Counted from the stretch's first letter, positions 33,127 to 41,819 are shown. The stretch is DNA of 64,000 nucleotides from Mucilaginibacter lappiensis (GCF_900155965.1 NZ_FTMG01000012.1:124001-188000); one strand, 5' to 3'. Program-made: numbers and translations. Notes: generated by a model from the sequence alone, not told the origin.

Positions 33127-34719
33127 TTACTCCTCCGTCAGAATAGTAAACTCAAAATCAAGTGGTTCAAAATGGCGGATGAGTTCATCAACAAATGATT
33201 GTCCCCATTTTACATACATCAAACCAAAATTCTCGGTTCGTTCCTGCAAGCTGTCTTTCGGAAAAAGCTCGGCTTTTACTATGGATAGCTGTTCCAGCCT
33301 TACATCATAGTTGCGTTTTTCGGCACGGATCATTTTCTTCTCCAGATTATCAACCGCATGTTTCAGGCGGGCTTGTACAGCAGCGGCTGAGGGTGAAAGT
33401 GTCGGGTCGATCTTATACGAACGCAGCTTTATCTTTTCAAAAACGGCGGTCAGTTCGCGCCATTCGCCTTCCAGGGAAAGGTTATGGTCGCTGTGTTTTT
33501 TTATCCAGTCGGTTTGCAGTGCATCTGTTTGTTTAAACAATGCGGCTACATCCAGATCCATGCGCTCAATTTTGGCGGCTTGTTCTTTACGAACCACCAG
33601 GGCCGAGTTGCGTAATATCAGGATAGGGAAATCGACTTTATAAAAATCAAAATTTGATTTAAGCTCCAGCCAATATACTACTTCGGCGCCGCCGCCTATG
33701 TAAGCGATGTTGGGTAAAATGCATTCCTGGTAAAGTGGGCGCATCACCACATTCGGGCTAAAACGCTCAGGCGATGTGGCGATCTCCTGTTTTAGTTCGG
33801 TCTCGCTAAAGCGGATATCGGTATTCATGACCTGGTAGCTGTCCTGCTCAAAAACGATACGTTCGCGCAGCTGATCTTTCAGGTAAAAAAAGTTGATCTC
33901 GCGTGGATTAACCTGTATGTGTACCCCCAATTTTTGCAATTGCTCGTTGGTGGCAGTTATATTTTTAAAGCTGTTTTGATTGATGATATCCTGTTTTATA
34001 ATCGAGGCGAACTGCTGCTTAAATTCGTGGTCGTCGGCATCAATGATCACCAGGCCGTATTGACCAAACAGGGCGTTTACCAGGTAGCGGGTAGCATCGG
34101 CCAGTTTATCAAAGCGGGTATAGGCTGTTTCTACTATTTCGGCAAGCTCTTTGGAATGTCCCTCCATGCCCAAAACACCTTTGTATTGGTTAAGGGCCTG
34201 GCGCATGGTGTCGGGGTTAATACGCCCGGTAGCGCCAGATGCTTCATACCACCAATGCACTTTTTTGCCGCCAATGTTGGTATAATTGATTTCGGCAAAG
34301 TCATGGTCTTCACTGGCCATCCAGTAAACGGGTACGAAATTTTTATCGGGGTGGGCCGCTTTTAGCTGCTGAGCTAATTTTATCGCGGTAGCAATTTTAT
34401 AAAGAAAATATAGCGGGCCGGCAAAAATATTAAGCTGATGACCGGTTGTTATAGTATACGTACTTTCCGCCTTCAGCAGATCGAGGTTATGTTTTACGAT
34501 GGATGGATACGGCTCGTTATGATCATATTGTTTTGACAGCACCCGATGCAAAATCTCCCGATCAGCAACAACTTTTTTGTTTTTCAACAGCTCGGCAAAG
34601 CCGGCCATATCCGGGCGGTAACTGTAAAATGGCTTCAGATCGGCCCGGTTCTCGAGGTAATCAATAACCGTGGGCGAAAAAAAGCCGGTGTTTTTATAAC
34701 TTGTACAGGAAGCTTCCAT
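33127..34719 (-). CDS. bshC: Bacillithiol biosynthesis cysteine-adding enzyme BshC
   Basis: The start at 34719 (MEASCTSYKNTGFFSPTVIDY) gives 530 residues; the frame is open further upstream to 34830, but that part lies in a palindromic repeat. BshC adds cysteine to glucosaminyl-malate in the last step of bacillithiol synthesis. Signature segments are visible: TITTGHQLNIFAGPLYFLYK, VPVYWMASEDHDFAEI (the ASEDHD motif), INPDTMRQAL, NVVMRPLYQECILPNIAYIGG and the C-terminal coiled-coil region. Bacillithiol genes occur in many Bacteroidota; bshA and bshB are not in this window. Confidence 0.95.
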   Translation of the reverse strand: MEASCTSYKNTGFFSPTVIDYLENRADLKPFYSYRPDMAGFAELLKNKKVVADREILHRVLSKQYDHNEPYPSIVKHNLDLLKAESTYTITTGHQLNIFAGPLYFLYKIATAIKLAQQLKAAHPDKNFVPVYWMASEDHDFAEINYTNIGGKKVHWWYEASGATGRINPDTMRQALNQYKGVLGMEGHSKELAEIVETAYTRFDKLADATRYLVNALFGQYGLVIIDADDHEFKQQFASIIKQDIINQNSFKNITATNEQLQKLGVHIQVNPREINFFYLKDQLRERIVFEQDSYQVMNTDIRFSETELKQEIATSPERFSPNVVMRPLYQECILPNIAYIGGGAEVVYWLELKSNFDFYKVDFPILILRNSALVVRKEQAAKIERMDLDVAALFKQTDALQTDWIKKHSDHNLSLEGEWRELTAVFEKIKLRSYKIDPTLSPSAAAVQARLKHAVDNLEKKMIRAEKRNYDVRLEQLSIVKAELFPKDSLQERTENFGLMYVKWGQSFVDELIRHFEPLDFEFTILTEE

Positions 34720-34779
34720 TTTTGATTTTGGATTTTTCACTTTTTGTATGCTTTCTACGGTGTTCAAGAAAGCTTCGCA

Positions 34780-34822
34780 GTTTCGGATGTTCAATTTCGG
34801 ATTTAAAATTGAAATGCGAAAC
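34780..34822. repeat. Hairpin upstream of bshC
   Basis: GTTTCG-x4-TTCAATTT faces AAATTGAA-x3-CGAAAC, an almost perfect stem of about 14 bp with a loop of about 8 nt. Neighbouring bases repeat the TTTTGGATTT/TTTCGGAT word. This is the same style of word-built palindrome as in other gaps. Confidence 0.6.
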
Positions 34823-34902
34823 ATCAGCAAATAAATTTAATGCTAACGCCGAATTTAGATTTTAAATCTTAAAATCCTTCAATAAAGGAATATCCATTAA
34901 CA

Positions 34903-36240
34903 TTATTTTACAATTTGTCCATAAAGATCAAAGTCTTCGGCGCTGTTAACTTTCACATTTACAAAGCTTCCAACGGTAGCGTAATCAATGCTGGCATCAA
35001 TCAACACTTCGTTATCCACCTCGGGCGAATCAAATTCGGTACGACCCACAAAGTAATCCCCGTCTTTTTTATCGATCAGTACTTTGAAAGTATGACCAAC
35101 TTTTTCCTGGTTCTTATCAAACGAAATACCCTGCTGAATTTCCATAATGGCATCTGCGCGTTCCTGTTTTACTTCAGCCGGAACGTCATCTACTAAAGAG
35201 AACGCATGCGTTTTTTCTTCGTGCGAGTAAGTGAAGCAACCCAGACGGTCGAACTTGGTTTCTTCAACCCATTCCATCATCTCTTCAAAATCACGCTCGG
35301 TTTCACCTGGATAGCCGGTGATGAGGGTAGTACGCATGGCAATGCCCGGTACCTTGTCGCGGATTTCGTTGACAACGTCTATTGTTTTTTGTTTGGTAAG
35401 GCCGCGGCGCATGGATTTCAGCATATTATCGCTGATGTGCTGCAAAGGCATATCCATGTATTTGCAGATATTGTCGCGCTCGTTCATCACATCCAAAATC
35501 TCCATCGGGAAACCAGAAGGATAGGCGTATTGCAGCCTGATCCACTCTACACCGTTCACATCACTCAGGCGGCGCAACAATTCGTCCAGATTACGTTTGC
35601 CATACAGATCCAGTCCATAATAGGTCAAATCCTGGGCTATCAGTATCAATTCTTTGGTGCCGTTTTTAACCAGGGCCTGGGCATCTTTAACCAATTGGTC
35701 AATAGGTGTGCTCAAGTGTTTGCCACGCATCAGTGGGATAGCACAGAACGAGCAGGGGCGGTTACAGCCTTCGGCAATTTTAAAATACGCGAAATGTGAT
35801 GGGGTGGTTAACAAACGCTCGCCTATCAGTTCGTGTTTATAATCAGCTCCAACAGAATGCAATAGATTTTGCAGGTCGTTGGTCCCAAAATAAGCATCAA
35901 CATTAGTGATTTCTGCTTCCAGCTCGGGTTTGTAGCGCTCGCTCAGGCAGCCGGTTACAATTACTTTGCCAACTTTACCTTGCTCTTTCAGTTCGCTGTA
36001 TTGCAGAATGGTATCAATAGATTCCTGTTTGGCATTATCAATAAAGCCGCAGGTGTTGATCACCACGATATCATTTTTACCTACTTTATCAGACTCGTGC
36101 ACCACATCAAACTGATTGCCTTTAAGCTGACCCATCAATATCTCAGAGTCGTATATGTTTTTGGAACAGCCTAAAGTAACCACGTTTACACGTTGCTTAA
36201 CAGCTTTGGCTACCGGTTTTGAAATTTCTTTTGTTTTCAT
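34903..36240 (-). CDS. rimO: Ribosomal protein uS12 methylthiotransferase RimO
   Basis: 445 residues from MKTKEISKPVAKAV (36240). The frame continues upstream to 36375, but those 45 codons are family A repeat sequence and are rejected. RimO is a radical-SAM enzyme that methylthiolates an aspartate of ribosomal protein uS12. N-terminal UPF0004 cysteines C25, C64 and C98 bind one cluster. The radical-SAM triad C159-x3-C163-x2-C166 (EGCNRPCSFCAIP) binds the other. The C-terminal TRAM domain ends in LYGQIVK. It is downstream of ftsY on the same strand, separated by the repeat. Confidence 0.96.
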   Translation of the reverse strand: MKTKEISKPVAKAVKQRVNVVTLGCSKNIYDSEILMGQLKGNQFDVVHESDKVGKNDIVVINTCGFIDNAKQESIDTILQYSELKEQGKVGKVIVTGCLSERYKPELEAEITNVDAYFGTNDLQNLLHSVGADYKHELIGERLLTTPSHFAYFKIAEGCNRPCSFCAIPLMRGKHLSTPIDQLVKDAQALVKNGTKELILIAQDLTYYGLDLYGKRNLDELLRRLSDVNGVEWIRLQYAYPSGFPMEILDVMNERDNICKYMDMPLQHISDNMLKSMRRGLTKQKTIDVVNEIRDKVPGIAMRTTLITGYPGETERDFEEMMEWVEETKFDRLGCFTYSHEEKTHAFSLVDDVPAEVKQERADAIMEIQQGISFDKNQEKVGHTFKVLIDKKDGDYFVGRTEFDSPEVDNEVLIDASIDYATVGSFVNVKVNSAEDFDLYGQIVK

Positions 36241-36246
36241 AATGTA

Positions 36247-36330
36247 AGCCCCCTCTAAATCTCCCCCGGTAGGGGAGACTTTTAAATACTTTTTGAAGCC
36301 CTCCCTACCGGGGAGGGTTGGGTGGGGCGT
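36247..36330. repeat. Dispersed palindromic repeat, family A, copy 4 (inverted)
   Basis: Same orientation as the copy at 33042: GCCCCCTCTAAATCTCCCCC, CCGGTAGGGGAGACTTT, then CCCTCCCTACCGGGGAGG and GTTGGGTGGGG. The AAG-to-TAG and CTT-to-CTA changes are matched in both halves, so base pairing is kept. This covariation supports a folded function. It fills the ftsY-rimO gap. Confidence 0.87.
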
Positions 36331-36334
36331 TTTG

Positions 36335-37300
36335 TTATTGTTTAAACAAGGAGTCGACAAATGCTTGTCTGTCAAACAGCTGCAAATGTTCTACACCTTC
36401 ACCCACACCTATATATTTTACCGGGATCTTAAATTGATCTGATATACCGATCACTACGCCACCTTTAGCTGTACCGTCAAGCTTGGTTAAGGCCAGGGCG
36501 TTAACATTGGTAGCCTCAGTAAATTGCTTGCATTGCTCAATGGCGTTTTGCCCGGTTGAGGCATCCAGTACTAGCAATATCTCATGTGGCGCACCGGGAA
36601 TTACCTTTTGCATCACATTTTTGATCTTGGTCAACTCATTCATCAAGCCTACTTTATTATGCAACCTGCCGGCGGTATCAATAATAGCTACGTCATCGCC
36701 ATTGGCAACGGCAGAAGTTAAGGTATCATAGGCTACAGAGGCGGGGTCAGATCCCATAGGTTGCGCCACCACTTTTACGCCAACACGCTCGCCCCAGAGT
36801 TTGATCTGGTCTACCGCGGCGGCGCGGAAGGTATCCGCAGCACCTAAAACCACTTGGTTGCCCGCTTGTTTTAATTTGTGGGCTAATTTGCCAATGGTAG
36901 TTGTTTTACCCACACCGTTAACACCAACCACCATAATTACATAAGGCTTGTGGTTGCCATACTCCAGGTTGCGGAAATCATTGCTGTTATTTTCGGCCAG
37001 TAGTTGCTGTATCTCGTCTTTCAGCAGGGTATTCAGTTCGCTGGTACCTAAATATTTATCACGGGCTACGCGGGCTTGTATACGCTCAATTATTTTTAGG
37101 GTAGTGCTAACGCCAACATCAGATGTTACCAGTACTTCTTCCAGTTCATCCAAAACGTCGTCATCAACGGTTGATTTACCGGCAATTACCTTGGTGATCT
37201 TTGAAAAAAAGCTATCCTTGGTTTTTTCTAAACTGGTATCAAGCGCCTGCTGTTCCTGCTGCGTATTTTCCTTTTTCTTAAAAAAATCAAATAATCCCAT
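36335..37300 (-). CDS. ftsY: Signal recognition particle receptor FtsY
   Basis: 321 residues. FtsY is the membrane-associated GTPase that docks the SRP-ribosome complex at the translocon. The N-terminus (MGLFDFFKKKENTQQEQQ) is short, with an amphipathic membrane-targeting start. The N domain (residues about 30-110) is followed by the G domain: P-loop GVNGVGKTTT (126-135), DTFRAAA insertion-box motif, DTAGR (208-212), TKLD (272-275) and the terminal GVGEGVEHLQLF. The order rpmB-rpmG-DUF4295-ftsY-rimO is typical of Bacteroidota. Confidence 0.97.
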   Translation of the reverse strand: MGLFDFFKKKENTQQEQQALDTSLEKTKDSFFSKITKVIAGKSTVDDDVLDELEEVLVTSDVGVSTTLKIIERIQARVARDKYLGTSELNTLLKDEIQQLLAENNSNDFRNLEYGNHKPYVIMVVGVNGVGKTTTIGKLAHKLKQAGNQVVLGAADTFRAAAVDQIKLWGERVGVKVVAQPMGSDPASVAYDTLTSAVANGDDVAIIDTAGRLHNKVGLMNELTKIKNVMQKVIPGAPHEILLVLDASTGQNAIEQCKQFTEATNVNALALTKLDGTAKGGVVIGISDQFKIPVKYIGVGEGVEHLQLFDRQAFVDSLFKQ

Positions 37301-37310
37301 ATTTTTTCAG

Positions 37311-37492
37311 ATGTGCAGATTTCAAATGTGCGGATGTGCAGATTTAAAATATGCAGATTTCTTGACATTTATATTTTACTGTGCAAATATGCCAATATTC
37401 ATAAGAACAGATATCAGATCAATGTTATTAATGTACCCCATTTGCACATCTGCACATTTGAAATCTGCACATTTGAAATCTGCACATCAATT
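37311..37492. repeat. Word-based inverted repeat (theme GTGCAGATTTCAAATGTGC)
   Basis: The left part (37311-37360) repeats CAGATGTGCAGATTT and the right part (37440-37490) repeats its complement (CATTTGCACATCTGCAC, GAAATCTGCACATTTGAAAT). The same GTGCAGAT theme is used, with different detail, between the first two lepB genes at 57485-57719. Confidence 0.75.
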
Positions 37493-37502
37493 ACACATCA
37501 AC

Positions 37503-37534
37503 AAAAAAAGCCCTCTCGTAAAAACAAGACGGCT
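37503..37534 (-). terminator. Rho-independent terminator after the DUF4295 gene
   Basis: On the minus strand AAGCCGTCTTGT pairs with ACGAGAGGGCTT (one mismatch, one G-U) and runs into TTTTTTTG. It is 23 bases beyond the DUF4295 stop, ending the ribosomal-protein transcript before ftsY. Confidence 0.75.
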
Positions 37535-37556
37535 TCAATATTTTAGTCGGCAGTTA

Positions 37557-37721
37557 TTACAGTGTTTTACCTGCAATTGCATCCTTAACAAAATCGTTAG
37601 GGACAATTTGTGTTTTAAATGAATAAGCACCAGTTTTTGGTGATTTATTCATGGTGATCACTTTTGAATATTCTTTGCCTTTACCTGCTACTTTCAGTGT
37701 TGCAACTACTTTCTTTGCCAT
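37557..37721 (-). CDS. DUF4295 small basic protein
   Basis: 54 residues (MAKKVVATLKVAGKGKEYSK ... PNDFVKDAIAGKTL), too short for a default ORF cutoff. The opening MAKK, the central GAYSFK and the end of the protein match DUF4295, a small Bacteroidota protein encoded next to bL33 and bL28 and thought to be ribosome-associated. It lies downstream of rpmG on the same strand and is followed by a terminator. The function is not experimentally clear. Confidence 0.88.
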   Translation of the reverse strand: MAKKVVATLKVAGKGKEYSKVITMNKSPKTGAYSFKTQIVPNDFVKDAIAGKTL

Positions 37722-37734
37722 GTTGTTTTTGTGT

Positions 37735-37824
37735 TGTACGTTTTACGATGTACGTAATACGTATTTGTTAAACATTCGGTTATAAGTTGATTTTGCGTAT
37801 AACGTAAAACGTTCGACGTAAAAC
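37735..37824. repeat. Word-based inverted repeat (theme ACGTAAAACGT) in rpmG-DUF4295 gap
   Basis: The left arm GTACGTTTTACGATGTACGT and the right arm CGTATAACGTAAAACGTTCG are imperfect reverse complements. The same theme occurs again in the rpmB-rpmG gap (38020-38108). Confidence 0.75.
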
Positions 37825-38007
37825 TTATTTAATCTCTTTGTGAACAGTTACTTTACGTAAAACCGGGTTGAATTTTTTCAATTCTAACCTTTCAGTTGTA
37901 TTTTTTTTGTTCTTAGTGGTAATATAGCGAGACATGCCTGGCATACCGCTTGTTTTGTGTTCAGTACACTCTAAAATAACCTGAACCCTGTTGCCTTTTT
38001 TTGCCAT
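37825..38007 (-). CDS. rpmG: 50S ribosomal protein bL33
   Basis: 60 residues: MAKKGNRVQVILECTEHKTS, then GMSRYITTKNKKNTTERLELKKFNP and the basic end KVTVHKEIK. This is a complete bL33 of the zinc-free or reduced-cysteine form: the single N-terminal Cys (ECTEH) and no C-terminal CxxC. Between rpmB and the DUF4295 gene on the same strand, each gap carrying an ACGTAAAACGT-type palindrome. Confidence 0.96.
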   Translation of the reverse strand: MAKKGNRVQVILECTEHKTSGMPGMSRYITTKNKKNTTERLELKKFNPVLRKVTVHKEIK

Positions 38008-38019
38008 TTTCTTTTTATG

Positions 38020-38108
38020 TTGTACGTGTCACCTCACGGCTTACGTAATTTTTCAAATTATATATTGCGTTTACTATTTACGTAGCACGTAAAACGTTCA
38101 ACGTAATA
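38020..38108. repeat. Word-based inverted repeat (theme ACGTAAAACGT) in rpmB-rpmG gap
   Basis: The left arm has GTACGTGTCACCTCACGGCTTACGT (read in parts) and the right arm TTTACGTAGCACGTAAAACG. Pairing is weaker than in the gap at 37735, but the word theme is the same. Confidence 0.65.
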
Positions 38109-38112
38109 CCTA

Positions 38113-38346
38113 CTAAATGTATCCTTTTTTAACAAATTTATTGATACAGGCAGTAATACCGTTTTTGCTGATAGTTTTAACAGCTGATGTAGATACCTTT
38201 AAGGTTATCCATTTATCTTCTTCAGGGATATAAAACTTTTTAAGTTTTAAGTTAGGATGAAACCTGCGTTTTGTTTTAACGTTTGAGTTAGAAACGTTAT
38301 TACCTACAATAGATCCTTTTCCTGTTAGATCACAAATTCTTGACAT
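38113..38346 (-). CDS. rpmB: 50S ribosomal protein bL28
   Basis: 77 residues: MSRICDLTGKGSIVGNNVSN, then KTKRRFHPNLKLKKFYIPEE, WITLKVSTSAVKTISKNGI and a basic C-terminus. All typical bL28 segments are present (C-D-L-T-G-K, S-x-x-x-x-K-T-K-R-R-F-x-P-N-L). First gene of the rpmB-rpmG-DUF4295 transcript; its promoter should lie in the AT-rich gap 38347-38584, which it shares with the divergent acs gene. Confidence 0.97.
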   Translation of the reverse strand: MSRICDLTGKGSIVGNNVSNSNVKTKRRFHPNLKLKKFYIPEEDKWITLKVSTSAVKTISKNGITACINKFVKKGYI

Positions 38347-38584
38347 GACAAATATTTTTAATTATCAACCCTTTATTCAAAAAGAGTTTGCAAATATCAG
38401 ACTTTTAAATCAAATATTCAAGAGCGTTTTTAAAATATTTCAAATTCTTTTTAAAAGGAAGCATTCGCTTTGAAGTCAACTCATTACCCGGTATAAAATT
38501 ACTTCTTAAATTTTTTTAATAAGTAATGTTTTTTAATTTACACTTAACACATAAATTGCTAATTTACGCCTCCATTAAACCAAT

Positions 38585-40486
38585 ATGAAGATTACATCAT
38601 TTGACGAATACAAGCAGGTTTACCAGCAAAGTGTTGAACAGCCTGAGCAGTTTTGGGCAGGCATTGCCGATAATTTTTACTGGCACAAAAAGTGGGATAA
38701 GGTACTGGACTGGAACTTTAAAGAACCAAACGTAAAATGGTTCCAGGGTGCCAAACTCAACATTACCGAAAACTGTCTGGACCGTCACCTGGAAACCCAG
38801 GGCGATAAACCCGCCATTATATGGGAGCCCAATGATCCGCAGGAAGATCACCGTATATTAACTTATCGCCAGCTGCATGATAAGGTTTGCCAGTTTGCCA
38901 ATGTGCTTAAAAACAACGGCGCTAAAAAAGGCGACCGTATTTGTATTTATATGCCCATGGTACCCGAACTGGCTATTGCTGTTTTGGCTTGTGCCCGTAT
39001 CGGTGCTATTCACTCGGTAGTATTTGGTGGGTTTTCGGCCCAGTCTATTGCCGATAGGATCAATGATGCCGAATGTAATATCGTGATCACGGCCGATGGT
39101 GGATTCCGTGGCAATAAAGATATTCCTTTAAAAAATGTGATTGACGATGCTCTGGTTCAATGCAAATCCGTTAAAAAAGTAATTGTATTAACCCGAAGTC
39201 GTACTCCGGTATCCATGATTAAAGGCCGCGACGTGTGGTGGGAAGATGAAGTGAAAAAAGTGGAGACCCAGGGTAGTCCGCAATGCCCGGTTGAAGTAAT
39301 GGATGCCGAGGATATGCTGTTCATCCTGTATACATCCGGCTCAACAGGTAAACCTAAGGGTGTAGTACATACCTGCGGCGGTTATATGGTTTATGCCGGT
39401 TATACCTTTGCCAACGTATTCCAGTATAATCAAGGTGAGGTGTATTTTTGCACCGCCGATATCGGTTGGATCACCGGTCACTCTTATATCGCTTATGGTC
39501 CGCTGTCGCAAGGTGCTACTACTTTAATGTTCGAGGGGGTGCCTACCTACCCGGATGCCGGTAGGTTTTGGGAAATAGTTGATAAGTATAAAGTAAACAT
39601 ATTATATACCGCGCCAACCGCCATTCGCTCGTTAATGAGCTTTGGCGAAGAGCCTTTGAAAGGTAAAGACCTCAGCTCACTCACCAAACTGGGATCAGTA
39701 GGTGAGCCTATCAACGAAGAAGCCTGGCATTGGTTTGATGAAAAAATAGGTCATGGCAATTGCCCAATTGCCGATACCTGGTGGCAAACAGAAACCGGCG
39801 GTTTAATGATATCACCTATCTGCAACGTAACACCAACCAAACCTGGTTATGCAACTTTACCGCTGCCCGGCATTCAGCCAATATTGGTTGATGAGAACGG
39901 TAAAGAGATAGAAGGTAACGGTGTAAGCGGTAACCTGTGTATCAAATTCCCTTGGCCAGGTATGCTGCGCACTACTTATGGCGATCATGAACGCTGCCGT
40001 ACCACTTATTTTGCTACTTACGAAAATCTTTATTTTACCGGCGACGGCTGTTTGCGCGATGAGGATGGTTATTACCGCATAACAGGTCGTGTGGATGACG
40101 TATTGAACGTATCCGGTCACCGTATTGGTACTGCCGAAGTGGAGAATGCCATCAACATGCACAGCAGCGTGGTAGAGTCGGCCGTGGTGGGTTACCCGCA
40201 CGATATTAAAGGGCAGGGTATTTATGCTTTTGTGGTATGCCCCAAACATCATGCAGATGATGACCTGACCCGTAAAGATATTATGATGACTGTGGCGCGT
40301 ATTATTGGCGCTATTGCCAAACCCGATAAGATTCAGTTTGTAACCGGGCTGCCAAAAACCCGCTCGGGCAAAATCATGCGCCGAATTTTGCGTAAGATAG
40401 CCGAAGGTAATACCTCTAATTTAGGTGATACCTCTACACTGCTTGATCCGGCTGTGGTTGATGAGATCAAGGCAGGGGCTTTGTAA
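38585..40486 (+). CDS. acs: Acetyl-CoA synthetase
   Basis: 633 residues. Acs converts acetate, ATP and CoA to acetyl-CoA through an acetyl-adenylate. The ANL-superfamily motifs are present: the P-loop YTSGSTGKPKG near residue 250, DTWWQTETGG near 400 (the Trp limits the pocket to acetate), YFTGDGCLRDEDGYYRITGRVDDVLNVSGHRIGTAEVE (read in parts) and the C-terminal RSGKIMRRILRKIA, whose Lys is the usual regulatory acetylation site. The start MKITSFDEYKQVYQQSV is standard. Monocistronic, divergent from rpmB. Confidence 0.97.
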   Translation: MKITSFDEYKQVYQQSVEQPEQFWAGIADNFYWHKKWDKVLDWNFKEPNVKWFQGAKLNITENCLDRHLETQGDKPAIIWEPNDPQEDHRILTYRQLHDKVCQFANVLKNNGAKKGDRICIYMPMVPELAIAVLACARIGAIHSVVFGGFSAQSIADRINDAECNIVITADGGFRGNKDIPLKNVIDDALVQCKSVKKVIVLTRSRTPVSMIKGRDVWWEDEVKKVETQGSPQCPVEVMDAEDMLFILYTSGSTGKPKGVVHTCGGYMVYAGYTFANVFQYNQGEVYFCTADIGWITGHSYIAYGPLSQGATTLMFEGVPTYPDAGRFWEIVDKYKVNILYTAPTAIRSLMSFGEEPLKGKDLSSLTKLGSVGEPINEEAWHWFDEKIGHGNCPIADTWWQTETGGLMISPICNVTPTKPGYATLPLPGIQPILVDENGKEIEGNGVSGNLCIKFPWPGMLRTTYGDHERCRTTYFATYENLYFTGDGCLRDEDGYYRITGRVDDVLNVSGHRIGTAEVENAINMHSSVVESAVVGYPHDIKGQGIYAFVVCPKHHADDDLTRKDIMMTVARIIGAIAKPDKIQFVTGLPKTRSGKIMRRILRKIAEGNTSNLGDTSTLLDPAVVDEIKAGAL

Positions 40487-40543
40487 TTAGAGAGGCAAGA
40501 AATAAGAATCAGGAATCAAGAAAATGTTTAAAAGGGTGGGCTG

Positions 40544-40615
40544 TCACCCTGAGCTCCGTCGAAGGGTCGAGCGCAGAGGCCCTGCCCACCATGCTTCGAC
40601 GGAGCTCGGTATGAG
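40544..40615. repeat. Dispersed palindromic repeat, family B, copy 2
   Basis: Left half CACCCTGAGCTCCGTCGAAG, centre GAGCGCAGAGGCCCTGCCCA, right half CTTCGACGGAGCTCGGTATG. The outer GAGCTCCGTCGAAG/CTTCGACGGAGCTC arms pair exactly over 14 bp. Confidence 0.8.
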
Positions 40616-40757
40616 ACCTTTTTTGCATAAAGCCTTTTCATAGGCTATCCCCCTTTGTAGCGGGAGCAAGAATATTTGGAACAAGGAGCAAAGACTCTTT
40701 TGAAAAATTAGAAATTAAAGATAGATGCAAGGAATCAGGAGTGATAGATCGGGAAAA

Positions 40758-41312
40758 ATGAAGTACTGGACTTTTTTCCTTGTTCCTTGCATCCTTATTC
40801 TTTTATCGTTTTCTAACCTGGCTTTTAAATCCAAGCCATCCGGTAAATACCGGCTCGATTTTTTCACCAAACACAACCAGTTTTACCTCTGCGATTCGGC
40901 ATATAAAAGCAATACCGGCTCCGATACTTTCTGGACACCGGAAGCCTATCATGATAAATTGGGCGTTGACTATGATATCCTGGGCATTGGTATTGAAAGT
41001 TATGGTCATGTAAAAGCCGACCTGGAAATACTAGACAGCGCCGATCCTGAAAAAGATTTTAGCCGGTATGATCATGTGGTGGAAGCCGGCATTACCATTC
41101 AATCGGGGTTGTTGCAGGTACTTAACTTTCCGGATTATAAATCATATTTGAAACTCATTATCACCCCCGGCAAATATCGGGTAAGAGTTTATTCCTCAGG
41201 ATTAAACAATGTGGATCCCGAAGCCGATGAGGGCCAGGATCATTATAAAATAACGATGTGGGCCGATAGCCGTATGGATCGCAAAGTGCTCAAGCAGTTT
41301 GTGAAAAAGTAA
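40758..41312 (+). CDS. Protein of unknown function with N-terminal membrane/signal segment
   Basis: The start is placed at MKYWTFFLVPCILILLSFSNLAFKS (40758), a hydrophobic signal or anchor. An ATG 33 bases upstream adds a charged stretch that would spoil it. 184 residues. The mature part has two strand-rich blocks: YRLDFFTKHNQFYLCDSAYKS and VVEAGITIQSGLLQVLNFPDYKSYLKLIITPGKYRVRVYSSGL, read in parts, then an acidic GLNNVDPEADEGQD loop. This resembles C-terminal portions of immunity-like or barwin-type small proteins, but no family is certain. The start codon lies in the loop of a palindrome (40723-40739 with 40779-40793). Confidence 0.6.
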   Translation: MKYWTFFLVPCILILLSFSNLAFKSKPSGKYRLDFFTKHNQFYLCDSAYKSNTGSDTFWTPEAYHDKLGVDYDILGIGIESYGHVKADLEILDSADPEKDFSRYDHVVEAGITIQSGLLQVLNFPDYKSYLKLIITPGKYRVRVYSSGLNNVDPEADEGQDHYKITMWADSRMDRKVLKQFVKK

Positions 41313-41759
41313 TTACAACAAACAGCTCCAATAAACCCAGGCTATAAACAAAAGCTGCAACGGCATCCGGAACCGCAAATACTCCGGACCAGGTCCATCT
41401 AACGTAGCTTTTTCCATATTCAAGTGTTTCATGGCGGCATTGATATTGGCCGGAGTAAGTACTATGAAAAACAGGATAAGACACCATGCCGTAAGTGTAC
41501 GGGTATCAGGTATAAGCAAACCCACGGCCGCGGCAATTTCTATCATTCCGGTAATATATACTACTTGTTTTTTATAGGGGATAGATGCAGGCAGCATCAT
41601 GGCCATGCCCTTGGTAAATTTAAAATGCCCCAGGGCGGTAAAGGCCATCATCACAGCCATAGCTATCTGGGCCGACAGTTTTATATTAAAATCATCTGTT
41701 AATTTAGTAACTATAAGGCCTATTCCAAAGGTAGCCAGTAATACGATCAGTACTTTCAT
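41313..41759 (-). CDS. DoxX-family membrane protein
   Basis: 148 residues with four hydrophobic helices (about 2-18, 30-50, 68-86, 90-112). The DoxX-like signature is FTALGHFKFTKGMAMMLPASIPYKKQVVYITGMIEIAAAVGLLIP, read in parts. The P-x-x-x-P-Y-K loop and GxxE after it are typical. DoxX proteins are small quinone-linked or redox-associated membrane proteins of unsettled function. It is convergent with the upstream hypothetical gene (adjacent stops, no gap) and downstream of a Crp-like regulator on the same strand, which probably controls it. Confidence 0.85.
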   Translation of the reverse strand: MKVLIVLLATFGIGLIVTKLTDDFNIKLSAQIAMAVMMAFTALGHFKFTKGMAMMLPASIPYKKQVVYITGMIEIAAAVGLLIPDTRTLTAWCLILFFIVLTPANINAAMKHLNMEKATLDGPGPEYLRFRMPLQLLFIAWVYWSCLL

Positions 41760-41819
41760 ATTGGTGTTTTATTTGATGCAAAAGTGGAAATACACCCAGC
41801 AACAAACAATGAACCTGGG

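Noticed and set aside
36241..36375. 45-codon N-terminal extension of RimO
   Set aside because: The codons are family A repeat sequence, and RimO homology begins at MKTKEISKPVAK.
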